Of a stretch of DNA of 15,356 nucleotides, positions 7,145-15,259 are shown one piece after another (the first letter of the stretch is position 1; the number at the start of each line of letters is the position of its first letter). The position numbers and the translations under genes are program-made. The stretch lies in NCBI GenBank assembly GCA_023459095.1, contig JAEWVQ010000248.1, positions 1 to 15,356 on the forward strand, in the 5' to 3' direction. The notes under the pieces are model-generated. The model was given only the letters and a program-made list of their open reading frames with translations. It ran no database searches and had not been told where the DNA came from. The DNA is from Pseudomonadota bacterium. GTDB taxonomy: Bacteria; Pseudomonadota; Gammaproteobacteria; Burkholderiales; Rhodocyclaceae.

Positions 7145-8459
7145 CGCTCAGTTCCTCCCGCAGCAGCTTGAGTTCGTGTTTGAGGGTCTGTTCCCATTCC
7201 CGTGCCTCCACCTCGCCGAACGCGGTCTTGTCGGTGTGCAGCGCGCCGTTGAGCCAGTTGGCGAAGCCTTTGCAGACCTCGTCCTTCCAGTCGTCACCCG
7301 GCAGACGGGCGGCGAAGGCCTCGTCGTCGTGCCGGCGCTGCGGGTCCAGCCAGCGCTGCTCGGCGAGACGCAGCGTGCAATCGGCCTGCGCCGTCCACCC
7401 CGGCTCCAGCCCGCGGTGCAACTCCGCGGCCATGTTCAGCACCTCGTCGACCAGCTCCGCCACCAGCGCGGCGCGGGTGTAGCGCATATGCACATTGCTG
7501 CGTCGGTCGGCGACGCTGCGCAGGTAATCTTTCAGGACGCCTTTCAGGCGGCGGACTTCGCGGCGGTAAGGGTAGTAGCGCAGAAAGACCGAATCGGTCT
7601 TCAGCGGCGGACGCAGCGCGGGGGACTCCCACTGCGGCGGCAAGGCCGCGAGCAGCAGGTTCTCGCCACGCCGTTCGCTGTTGAGCTGGGAGATGTTCTG
7701 CGGCTTGGAGCCACCGAAGCTCTGGATCGCCAGATCGGGATAATCGCGCACCCCGCCGGCATGCGCCTTGCCGTTGCGGCGGGCGTCGCGGGCGGCCTTG
7801 GCTTCGTCGGAAAAGCGATCCGCGGTGATCTGCGCGTGCAGCGCCTGCGCCAGTGGCGAGGAGAGCAGCGGCGACAGCAGGTGGTAGCCGCCTTCGGCCA
7901 GCGGCCAGTACACCTGCTTGGCCAGCTTGTGCGAAGCGAGCGCGCCTTTGGGCTGCGGCAGGCTGGCAAAGGCCTCGGCCCACTCGGCCGCCACCGCGTC
8001 GTCGTCGCTCAGCGCCCGGAGCAGGGCCGGGTCGCGCGCCACGGCGCGCTCCAGCAGGCGGCGCCCATCGACGCTGAGGCGCAGGAATTTGTACACATCC
8101 AGCGCCGCCGCGTTGCCCACCACGTCGGCCACAGGCGCGGCCCCCAGGCTGTGGGAGCCCACCTCCAGCGGATCGGCGGCCGGGTTGCCCGCGCTGCTCA
8201 GACTCGATCCGCCTGCCGATGGGTGGGTGAACTTGATCGCATGCGTGACCTGCTGGATCTGGCCGACGCGCTTCGCGGCATCGGCGATCCAGGCGGCGGG
8301 CCGATGGGCCTCGATCAGCGCCTGACGGGCCTCGTGCTCGTCGGGCTTGAGCTTGTCGAGCTTGGGCTGGAGACGCTCCTCACTGAGGAAACGCCCGATT
8401 TCCGACCGGATGCGCCCGCTCGCATCGGATGGTGGGGTGGCAGCAACGGGTTCTTCCAT
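7137..8459 (-). CDS. csy1: Csy complex large subunit Csy1 / Cas8f
   Basis: A protein of 440 aa, close to the 434 aa of P. aeruginosa Csy1. It binds the crRNA 5' handle with Csy2 and recognises the double-stranded PAM. The segment FGGSKPQNISQLNS (248-261) is highly characteristic. Lys252 and Asn255 correspond, at a constant offset of 5, to the K247 wedge and N250 of the P. aeruginosa protein. Asn116 likewise matches N111. KFTHPSAGGSS (76-86) and the C-terminal helical bundle (about 300-440) also fit. The ATG at 8459 has AAGGAG at 8470-8465 with 5 bp spacing. It follows cas2-3 after a 101-bp gap, the largest inside the cas cluster, so a separate promoter for the csy genes is possible. PAM preference from the residues (CC) agrees with the PAM deduced from the spacers. 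Confidence 0.97.
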   Translation of the reverse strand: MEEPVAATPPSDASGRIRSEIGRFLSEERLQPKLDKLKPDEHEARQALIEAHRPAAWIADAAKRVGQIQQVTHAIKFTHPSAGGSSLSSAGNPAADPLEVGSHSLGAAPVADVVGNAAALDVYKFLRLSVDGRRLLERAVARDPALLRALSDDDAVAAEWAEAFASLPQPKGALASHKLAKQVYWPLAEGGYHLLSPLLSSPLAQALHAQITADRFSDEAKAARDARRNGKAHAGGVRDYPDLAIQSFGGSKPQNISQLNSERRGENLLLAALPPQWESPALRPPLKTDSVFLRYYPYRREVRRLKGVLKDYLRSVADRRSNVHMRYTRAALVAELVDEVLNMAAELHRGLEPGWTAQADCTLRLAEQRWLDPQRRHDDEAFAARLPGDDWKDEVCKGFANWLNGALHTDKTAFGEVEAREWEQTLKHELKLLREELSDD

Positions 8460-8560
8460 GGCGGCTCCTTGTCAATGTCGTACAGGTAATCAGAACAGAT
8501 TCATGGAGCGAGCCGGCGACGGCGGTACTCAAAATGAGTCCGGCAAACGCCACGCTCACC
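8460..8560 (-). promoter_or_regulatory. Intergenic gap cas2-3 / csy1, possible second promoter
   Basis: 101 bp without a gene. It contains the csy1 ribosome-binding site AAGGAG (8470-8465) and a small inverted repeat ACTCA-AAA-TGAGT at 8527-8539. I see no strong -35/-10 pair and no degenerate CRISPR repeat. Whether csy1-csy4 have their own promoter here is unproven. Confidence 0.35.
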
Positions 8561-11500
8561 TCACCGCACTCGGCTGAACCCCAGCGCCGGGTGATGGCGC
8601 CAGCGCTGCGTGCCCTCCCGCCCCGGCAGATCCACGGTGCCGAACTGGCGCGCGCAGGCCGGCAGCGCCATGCCCAGCCCTTCGGCCAGTTCGGCGAGGG
8701 CTTCGAGGTATTCGGGGGTGGCCCACGACGAGATGCCGGGACCGGGATCGATGTCGTCGTCGGTGAGCGAAACCAGCAGGTTCCCGGCGGCGACCTCCTG
8801 ACCGGCTTCGGTCCATTGGCGGAAGCCGACTTCCGTCCCCTCCTCGTCCGGCACGAAGCAGTAACTCAGATGCCCCTGCGGATCGGCACGGAAGCGGCTG
8901 CAGGCCTGCAGGACACCGCTGAGGTGGGCCTGGGTGCTCCACCACCAGTGCACCGGTTGCGCCTGCTGCGCTTCGCCCGGCCTGGCCCCGAGCATCAGGT
9001 CCGCCAGCCGGGCATGTTCCAGATCGGCAAGGTTGTGGCGCGGATCGAGCTGCGGCCGGCGGCGGATGCGGGCGCTGGCGTCGATCACCTGCCATTGCGC
9101 CGGCGTGAGCAGCTCATCGAGCTTCTGCGACGCCAGTTGAAAATGATCGATCGATTCGTGCTCGAAGCCCGGCCACCGGAAGGTTTTGCCCGCGCCGTTG
9201 CCTTTGAGCGCGTTCACGTTGCGTTCGAGCAGCAGGATGTTGGGCTGGTCCGGCGGACAGCCGCCGGGGCGGTGACGGCGCACGCGGCCGGCAAGTTGGA
9301 TGATGGAGCGCATCGACGACGGCTCGACGATCGCCCAGTCGTAGTCGTGGTCGCGCCCGACCTCGGCCACCGCGGTGGCGAGCACGATGAACACCTGATC
9401 CTGCGCGGGGCTGCCGTCGAGCGCCCGGCGGACCTCGGGGTGGCGGAACACGGCGCCGGGGTCATGGCGTTTCAGCACGGCATCGAGCGTGCGTTCGATC
9501 CCGGCCCGCAGCAGCAGCGGATGGCGCGCATGGTAGGCGCACAGGTGGAGGTGGACGCCCTCCGGCGCCCCGGTGCGGAACAGGTTCAGCGCCACCTCGA
9601 ACAGCGGGTCGATGTTGGCCATGCGGATCAGGCCGAAGCTGACGCGCTTGCCGGTGACAGGGTCGGTGTCGTGGTGGCGGCGGTGCAGGCCGAAGGCCGC
9701 ATCGCGCAGCACCACGGCGAGTTCGCCGCAGACGTGGGCGAGCTTGCCGGCGGCGTCGTTGAACGGCGGCGGGCTGACCGCCACCGGCAGGATCGCCCCT
9801 CGCCGCCGCACCTCCTTCTTCCGGAGGGCGGCCAGCCCGGCGAGCCGTTGCTCGACGAAGCGCTCGTGGCTGGCCAGGAAATCCGCACCGTCATCGGTGG
9901 AGCCGTGCTGCGCATCCAGCCTGCCGAATTCGTCGAACCACGCGCAGCAGATCGCCAGCGGCGTACCCGGCTCGCCCCGATGACGCTGAAACGCCTCGCG
10001 CCCGGCGCGGTAGGCGAGAAACAGCCCCTGCACCAGGGCCGGCGGCAGCGTCGCCGACGACAGCAGCACGCGGCTGCCGAGCAGGCCCGCCCAATGCACC
10101 AGCCGCGTGAGCGCGGGCAGGTCGGCGAGGTCGAAATCGTCCGGCTCGTCGAGCACCAGATCGGCGGTCATCAGCCGCAGCATGGGCAGGATCTGGTGCC
10201 CGCCGCGCGTGCCTTCGGTGGCGGGCATCAGGTGGTCGACGGTGCACACCAGCACCGGGGCGTCGAGCAGGGCGGAAGGCGGCGCGCCCTTGCCCTTCGG
10301 CGCCTGCAGCCAGCGTTTGAGCGGGCCTTCTTCCAGACTGCCTTCGTAGCGCACGTGGTTGTGGCCCGGCAGCAGGCTCTGCGCGGATTCGCTGCCGGCT
10401 TCGGCAACGGCCTCCTCCAGCCGGCGGTGATAGGCATGCAGGGCGCGGGTCGCGGCCCCGCCCACGAGCACGGCCAGATCTTCCAGCCCCAGCCCGAGGC
10501 GTTCCCGGTAGGCGTCGCCGGTCTGCAGCGTGAGCGTGCGCAGGCCCAGCGCCACGGTGAAGCGGGCACCCCGCCGCGGGTCGGCCAGTGCGTACAGGAT
10601 GCGGGCGTTGGCCAGCGTCTTGCCGCGCCCGGTGGAAGCCAGATTGACGCCGAAAAAACCGTGGCGGACGGACTGCGCGCGCAGGCACTCAGCCAGATCG
10701 AAGGCGCCGTTCTGCCACGCAAAATCCCCTTTCGCGCGCTCGCGGAAACCCTTGTGGCGGGCAATGCGCGGCAGGTTGTCGGCGAGCCGGGGCAGGCTGC
10801 GCAGCAGGCGGCTGGCGCTGACCTCGACGCCGATCAGGTGCTCGTCGAGACGCTGGTTGAGCACCCGGCCGCTGCCGTCGTCGTTCCAGCGCGTGTTGGC
10901 GTGGAGTGCCTTCCCAGTCTTCTTCGGTGGGTCGCCGTAACGGGCCTGACTGGGCTGGGCGGAGTAGTGGTGATCGGCCAGCATCAGGGCGAGACGGGCG
11001 AGGTGCAGCACATCGGGGCTGGCCAGGCGGGCGGGCGCGATGCCTGGGTCGGTCAGGCCAGGCCGCTGCAGCATGGCGTTGGCGACCCGGGCGACGTGCT
11101 CGCGCCAGTGCCGGCTGTCGAACGGCAGACCGAGGGGGAAATGCCAGCAGCCTTGCAACAGCCTCAGGTGGTCGTCGCGCTCCGCTTTGGAGGGGTCCGC
11201 GCCAGCGGGCTGCAGGCGGCTGCCGCACCAGTCGTGCGCGATGGCAGCGGGCAGGCGGGCGAGCGCGTCCGCCTTCACACTCCAGGCCTCGTCACCCTTC
11301 AGCACAGGCGTGGGCAGGCGGTGGTGGCCGACGATCAGCCAGCCAAGCGCGCGCGCCAGCGGCAGTTCGGCGCGCAGCGCCCGGAACGGGCTGGCGGCGC
11401 GCTCGGTGAGCGCGTCCTTGACCAGCCCGTCGATCACGCGGGCGGTCTCGCGGCCATCGAGTTGGGCCAGCCGCACCAGCCAGTCGCGGTCGTCGCGGCA

Positions 11501-11989
11501 GTCCGGCCCGACGAAGGCCTCGAACAGACGCAGCGACACCCACTCGTGGCGGAACGGGTCCGCCAGCGCTTTAGACGCTTCCAGCTTGTTCTGAAAGGTC
11601 GCGCTCGCCTTGCCCAGATCGTGGAACAGCGCCGCCAGCCGGGCCAGCAGGCGGATGTCCTCGCCGGCGTGCCAGTCGTTCTCGTCGTTGGTGCGCAGCA
11701 CGTCGCGCCGGGTGATGTTGGTCGGCGTGGCGCCGCGTTCGTTGAACTGGCGCGCGTCGCCGACGATCCACAGCAGCTCGCTGTGGTCCTTGCCACGGAT
11801 CCAGTGGCAAGCCACCGCGGTGTTCTTGCGTGCGCTGCGGCGCAGCAGTCGATACAGCGTTTCCAGCCCGGCCAGGGTGATCGGCGTCTGCCAGCTGCGC
11901 TCGCCGCGGCGTTCGGCGAACTGATCGAGGATGCGGCGGGTTTCGGTGAGCGCGTTCTTGCTGCATTGGGAAATCAGCAGCACATTCAT
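8561..11989 (-). CDS. cas3: Cas2-Cas3 fusion: adaptation subunit and HD nuclease-helicase
   Basis: A protein of 1142 aa; P. aeruginosa Cas2/3 is 1076. Subtype I-F fuses Cas2 to the N-terminus of Cas3. Residues 1-95 (MNVLLISQCSKNALTETRRI) form the Cas2-like domain that bridges Cas1 dimers. The HD nuclease follows, with His123-Asp124 (LFHDLGK), HH at 222-223 (IVGHHRLP) and DHH at 339-341. The SF2 helicase has Walker A STGRGKT (452-458), motif II DEPD (614-617), motif III SSAT (644-647) and motif VI QLAGRVRR (898-905). Cas3 is recruited to the R-loop made by the Csy complex and degrades the target. The frame is open upstream to about 12523, opposite cas1, but the ATG at 11989 overlaps the cas1 stop (ATGA) and yields the canonical N-terminus. 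Translation is probably coupled to cas1, because no strong ribosome-binding site is visible. Confidence 0.97.
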   Translation of the reverse strand: MNVLLISQCSKNALTETRRILDQFAERRGERSWQTPITLAGLETLYRLLRRSARKNTAVACHWIRGKDHSELLWIVGDARQFNERGATPTNITRRDVLRTNDENDWHAGEDIRLLARLAALFHDLGKASATFQNKLEASKALADPFRHEWVSLRLFEAFVGPDCRDDRDWLVRLAQLDGRETARVIDGLVKDALTERAASPFRALRAELPLARALGWLIVGHHRLPTPVLKGDEAWSVKADALARLPAAIAHDWCGSRLQPAGADPSKAERDDHLRLLQGCWHFPLGLPFDSRHWREHVARVANAMLQRPGLTDPGIAPARLASPDVLHLARLALMLADHHYSAQPSQARYGDPPKKTGKALHANTRWNDDGSGRVLNQRLDEHLIGVEVSASRLLRSLPRLADNLPRIARHKGFRERAKGDFAWQNGAFDLAECLRAQSVRHGFFGVNLASTGRGKTLANARILYALADPRRGARFTVALGLRTLTLQTGDAYRERLGLGLEDLAVLVGGAATRALHAYHRRLEEAVAEAGSESAQSLLPGHNHVRYEGSLEEGPLKRWLQAPKGKGAPPSALLDAPVLVCTVDHLMPATEGTRGGHQILPMLRLMTADLVLDEPDDFDLADLPALTRLVHWAGLLGSRVLLSSATLPPALVQGLFLAYRAGREAFQRHRGEPGTPLAICCAWFDEFGRLDAQHGSTDDGADFLASHERFVEQRLAGLAALRKKEVRRRGAILPVAVSPPPFNDAAGKLAHVCGELAVVLRDAAFGLHRRHHDTDPVTGKRVSFGLIRMANIDPLFEVALNLFRTGAPEGVHLHLCAYHARHPLLLRAGIERTLDAVLKRHDPGAVFRHPEVRRALDGSPAQDQVFIVLATAVAEVGRDHDYDWAIVEPSSMRSIIQLAGRVRRHRPGGCPPDQPNILLLERNVNALKGNGAGKTFRWPGFEHESIDHFQLASQKLDELLTPAQWQVIDASARIRRRPQLDPRHNLADLEHARLADLMLGARPGEAQQAQPVHWWWSTQAHLSGVLQACSRFRADPQGHLSYCFVPDEEGTEVGFRQWTEAGQEVAAGNLLVSLTDDDIDPGPGISSWATPEYLEALAELAEGLGMALPACARQFGTVDLPGREGTQRWRHHPALGFSRVR

Positions 11990-12963
11990 CGGGCGCGCTT
12001 CCCGATGTCGGCGGCGACGGCCTTGAGCGTGTCGATCATGAAGTCGAGCGCCTCGGTCTGGGTCAGGGCCTCGATGCAGCTTTCGCGAAAGGCCTGCTCG
12101 CCGTCGCCGCGCATGGCGGACACGAACGCCTGCGGCAGGATGACCGCGTCCTTGACCAGATCGGCGATGTCGAACACCAGCCCGCCACGGCGCGTCTTGC
12201 CGTGCAGGACGGCGAGGCCGTGAGGCAGGCCGAGCACCCACGCGGCGCTCGCCGCAAGCCCGTAGGCCAGGTAGTTGCCGTGATCGAGAAAGCGGTTGGC
12301 GGGGTCTGCCCCGCCGCCGTTCTTGGCACGGACGAAGTCGCCGTAATCGGTGGCGTCGCAGGCGAGCTTGAACAGCGTCTTGCTCAGGCGCGCCTCCGCG
12401 GTGAGCAGGGCGGTGTGGTCGGGCGCGGCGTCGATGGCCTGACGCGACGCTTCCAGCGCGGCGCCGAGGCGTTCGCGCGCTACGCGAAAACCACCGTCGG
12501 CGAGCAAGCGGCTGTCGCACCAATGCTCGGCGATGCGCTGCAGCCGGGCGTGCTGGAAGGACTTCGCCGCAGCCAGACGCAGCGCGTCATCGAACCAGAA
12601 GCGCACCCAGTCCTGCAGGTATTCGGTGGGGCGATATTCGCTCTGCGGCGACAGCCACGCCACTTCGACATCGATCTCGTTGGCGCTGTACAGCGGGGTG
12701 CCACCGCCGCCGCAGAACCCGACCATGACGCCGGCCTTGGCCAGCTCGCGCATCGCCGCCTGGGTCAGGGAGGTGCCGGTGCCGAGCAGGATCGTCGTCG
12801 TGTTGGCGATCGGGATGTTCCAGTACAGCGACTGCTGACCCTCGTCGGTGACGTACTCGACCCGGCCGCCATTGACCAGCACGCGGCAATGTTCGAGGTA
12901 GTAGAGGTTCGCGCGCTTGGAATGGAGGATCGTCTTCAGTTCCGACGGGGTGAAGCTCTGCAT
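11986..12963 (-). CDS. cas1: CRISPR integrase Cas1, type I-F
   Basis: A protein of 325 aa from the ATG at 12963. It inserts new spacers at the leader-repeat junction with Cas2-3. From this start the metal-binding residues are Glu190 (in LLTAEARLSKTLF), His254 (AVLHGKTRRG), and Asp265 and Asp268 (VFDIADLVKD). These equal the published P. aeruginosa numbering (E190, H254, D268). That supports the ATG over an in-frame GTG at 12975 that would add four residues. Other family signatures are LKTILHSKRANLYYLE near the N-terminus, YWNIPIANTTTILLGTGTS, VGFCGGGGTPL and SPQSEYRPTEYLQ. The ribosome-binding site is weak (GTGAG seven bases upstream). It is the first gene of the cas operon and diverges from array 2. 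Its stop overlaps the cas2-3 start by one base pair set (ATGA). Confidence 0.97.
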   Translation of the reverse strand: MQSFTPSELKTILHSKRANLYYLEHCRVLVNGGRVEYVTDEGQQSLYWNIPIANTTTILLGTGTSLTQAAMRELAKAGVMVGFCGGGGTPLYSANEIDVEVAWLSPQSEYRPTEYLQDWVRFWFDDALRLAAAKSFQHARLQRIAEHWCDSRLLADGGFRVARERLGAALEASRQAIDAAPDHTALLTAEARLSKTLFKLACDATDYGDFVRAKNGGGADPANRFLDHGNYLAYGLAASAAWVLGLPHGLAVLHGKTRRGGLVFDIADLVKDAVILPQAFVSAMRGDGEQAFRESCIEALTQTEALDFMIDTLKAVAADIGKRAR

Positions 12964-13080
12964 GCCGTGGCTCACGTGATTGTCATCAGGAGCCCGTCAT
13001 GATGTCATTTCCAGCCTTGCCGTGAAGTCTAACGTCATTTATTCCGTGATCTTTTCGACACACCGCAGCGCTCCGGCCAC
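12964..13080 (-). promoter_or_regulatory. cas1 upstream region with repeated GTCAT motifs
   Basis: 117 bp without a gene between cas1 and the array 2 leader; the cas operon promoter must lie here or in that leader. Plus-strand GTCAT occurs at 12982, 12996, 13004 and 13034. The last two are within ANGTCATTT blocks exactly 30 bp apart. No clear sigma-70 promoter was found; minus-strand TAGACT near 13026-13031 is a weak -10 candidate. Regulator identity is unknown. Confidence 0.4.
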
Positions 13081-13212
13081 GACCCTTTTTCCATGGATGG
13101 GTCAGTGCTCACTTAAAATCAAAGACTTGCGCGGAAGCGGAAAATTTGGGTAGACCGTGAGGTTTTGGGTAGTAGTCTTTTAAAATTAGGATGTTGGAAG
13201 GGTTCAAGGCTA
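13081..13212 (+). promoter_or_regulatory. Leader of CRISPR array 2
   Basis: 132 bp preceding the first repeat, AT-richer than the genes. It starts GACCCTTTTTC (13081-13091), carries an IHF consensus (13117-13129), TGGGT (13147-13151), TCTTTTAAAAT (13176-13186) and CTA against the repeat. These elements sit at the same distances from the repeat as in leader 1, apart from a single-base offset beyond the IHF site. TAAAAT at 13181-13186 could be a -10 element, 26 bp before the repeat. Confidence 0.85.
13117..13129 (+). promoter_or_regulatory. IHF-binding site in leader 2
   Basis: AATCAAAGACTTG fits WATCARNNNNTTR at every defined position and lies exactly 83 bp before the first repeat, the same spacing as in leader 1. 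Confidence 0.8.
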
Positions 13213-13601
13213 GTTCACTGCCGTGTAGGCAGCTCAGAAAGTCCGCCGCGTCGAAGCGAAGGCCGACGCCGTGTTCACTGCCGTGTAGGCAGCTCAGAAA
13301 GTTAAGGCGGAGACGCTGGCCGGGGCCAATCTGTTCACTGCCGTGTAGGCAGCTCAGAAACTGCACGCGGTAGTAGTGGTCGCCGGACAGCTTGTTCACT
13401 GCCGTGTAGGCAGCTCAGAAATGAAGCTGCGCAACGGCTTCACGGTGACGGGCGTTCACTGCCGTGTAGGCAGCTCAGAAATTCAGGATCAGGGTCCGGG
13501 GGCGGCGGAGGCGGTTCACTGCCGTGTAGGCAGCTCAGAAAACGGGCAAGCTCATGTACTTGGGCGGTCAGGCGTTCACTGCCGTGTAGGCAGCTCAGAA
13601 A

Positions 13602-13633
13602 AAGTGGGCGATGGGAAAACGCGCGCTCCACAG
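13602..13633 (+). other. Array 2 spacer 7, identical guide to array 1 spacer 6
   Basis: Equals the reverse complement of 3922-3953 in all 32 bases. It begins AAGTGGGCGATGGG in transcript sense. Confidence 0.97.
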
Positions 13634-14867
13634 GTTCACTGCCGTGTAGGCAGCTCAGAAATGAAGGATGTCGAAGCTATTCTTCGGTCGCGCGTTCACT
13701 GCCGTGTAGGCAGCTCAGAAATCGACGTAGAGGCCGATTTCATCCTCGCGCATGTTCACTGCCGTGTAGGCAGCTCAGAAACAAGACGCTGCCTCTGCGG
13801 GCGATCTGATCGTGTTCACTGCCGTGTAGGCAGCTCAGAAATGAAATGGTCGCCGACCGCTCGCACCTGCGCGGGTTCACTGCCGTGTAGGCAGCTCAGA
13901 AATCGTGCGCGCCGGCTTCAGCAATTTTACGGCGGTTCACTGCCGTGTAGGCAGCTCAGAAAGGATTGACGATCACGGTGTCGGGCGCATAGCCGTTCAC
14001 TGCCGTGTAGGCAGCTCAGAAAAACCGAAATTGCAGACGCAGTTTCCGCCAACATGTTCACTGCCGTGTAGGCAGCTCAGAAATGGCGAGCCGCAGCGAG
14101 CCGCCAAAGGGCCTTGTTCACTGCCGTGTAGGCAGCTCAGAAACAGAACGGAGAGCCCGAGCAAGTCATCCAGTCGTTCACTGCCGTGTAGGCAGCTCAG
14201 AAATTGGCGCTCGTACAGGACGGCGGCGCGGTTGAGTTCACTGCCGTGTAGGCAGCTCAGAAAATGTCGCGGGCAGGGGCGTAGGCGTTGCCTGCGTTCA
14301 CTGCCGTGTAGGCAGCTCAGAAATCGTGGAGGATGCGCATTTTGGCCTTGACGGCGTTCACTGCCGTGTAGGCAGCTCAGAAAGCGCTAAAGCCGCAGTG
14401 CTGGGCGTCGGTAACGTTCACTGCCGTGTAGGCAGCTCAGAAAAACTCGCTCGGCCTCAGCCTCGAGCAAACCGTGTTCACTGCCGTGTAGGCAGCTCAG
14501 AAAACGACGCGAATACGTCAGCCTGCGCGGCGTTGAGTTCACTGCCGTGTAGGCAGCTCAGAAAGTCTCGAAAGCGCCGGTCCGCATCAAAAGATCGTTC
14601 ACTGCCGTGTAGGCAGCTCAGAAAAAACATTTCGACTTGCTCCTCAATGCCCACGAAGTTCACTGCCGTGTAGGCAGCTCAGAAATTGCGTGGCGCGCCG
14701 CCAGCCCGGCCATCGTCGTTCACTGCCGTGTAGGCAGCTCAGAAAGGATGCAAAAGCGCGGAAGGGCGAAGCGTGTGCGTTCACTGCCGTGTAGGCAGCT
14801 CAGAAACTGCTCGCGATTCGCCCCTGTTCGGTTTCTTGTGTTCACTGCCGTGTAGGCAGCTCAGAAA

Positions 14868-14899
14868 TGCAGGTTTCATGGCTGCGCCAAGGCATCAGC
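14868..14899 (+). other. Array 2 spacer 28; overlaps array 1 spacer 51
   Basis: Begins with TGCAGGTTTCAT, the last 12 plus-strand bases of the array 1 spacer at 1220-1251, and continues GG, which is the expected PAM complement for that spacer. Confidence 0.85.
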
Positions 14900-15019
14900 G
14901 TTCACTGCCGTGTAGGCAGCTCAGAAACAGCTCCATAGTTCGATGGCGCTCGGCACGCCGTTCACTGCCGTGTAGGCAGCTCAGAAAAGTACCGCAGTTC
15001 GTGGCGGCCGGAGCCCTTG

Positions 15020-15047
15020 GTTCACTGCCGTGTAGACAGCTCAGAAA
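15020..15047 (+). repeat. Array 2 repeat with a stem mutation
   Basis: A change at 15036 turns the right hairpin arm GGCAG into GACAG, replacing a C-G pair by C-A. Processing at this old repeat may be reduced. Confidence 0.93.
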
Positions 15048-15167
15048 TTCAAAGTGCGGTTTGGGCGCTACAAGTTCACGTTCACTGCCGTGTAGGCAGC
15101 TCAGAAACACAGGCGGCATAGCGGACGGTGACCGAGTGGGTTCACTGCCGTGTAGGCAGCTCAGAAA

Positions 15168-15199
15168 AACGGCCGGGCGGCAATCCGCAAAACGCGCAA
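15168..15199 (+). other. Array 2 spacer 33; antisense over 27 nt to array 1 spacer 49
   Basis: Bases 15173-15199 equal plus-strand 1340-1366. The guides are complementary because the arrays are transcribed in opposite directions. Confidence 0.95.
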
Positions 15200-15259
15200 G
15201 TTCACTGCCGTGTAGGCAGCTCAGAAAGCATCCCGCATCACGAGGCCTATAGCCCAGAT

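Noticed and set aside
8460..8560. Hidden solo repeat or CreTA-like toxin-antitoxin RNA between cas2-3 and csy1
   Set aside because: No stretch resembles the repeat hairpin or handle on either strand.
8429..12223. A 1264-codon plus-strand open frame opposite cas2-3
   Set aside because: An antisense shadow of a GC-rich gene; the opposite strand encodes full Cas2-3 motifs and this frame shows no recognisable domain.
11990..12523. An upstream extension of the cas2-3 frame
   Set aside because: It lies entirely antisense-phase within cas1. The ATG at 11989 gives the canonical Cas2-like N-terminus and an ATGA overlap with cas1.
4411..12963. Transposon-associated type I-F3 (Tn7-like CAST) system
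   Set aside because: cas1 and cas2-3 are present, csy1 and csy2 are separate genes, and no tnsA/B/C or tniQ is found. This is a standard I-F1 locus.
12964..12975. GTG start adding four residues to Cas1
   Set aside because: No ribosome-binding site precedes it, and the ATG at 12963 places the catalytic residues at the numbering known for P. aeruginosa Cas1.
13376..15252. Equivalent repetitive open frames through array 2
   Set aside because: Same artefact of a 60-bp CRISPR unit; frames break wherever a 33-nt spacer shifts the phase only if stops follow.
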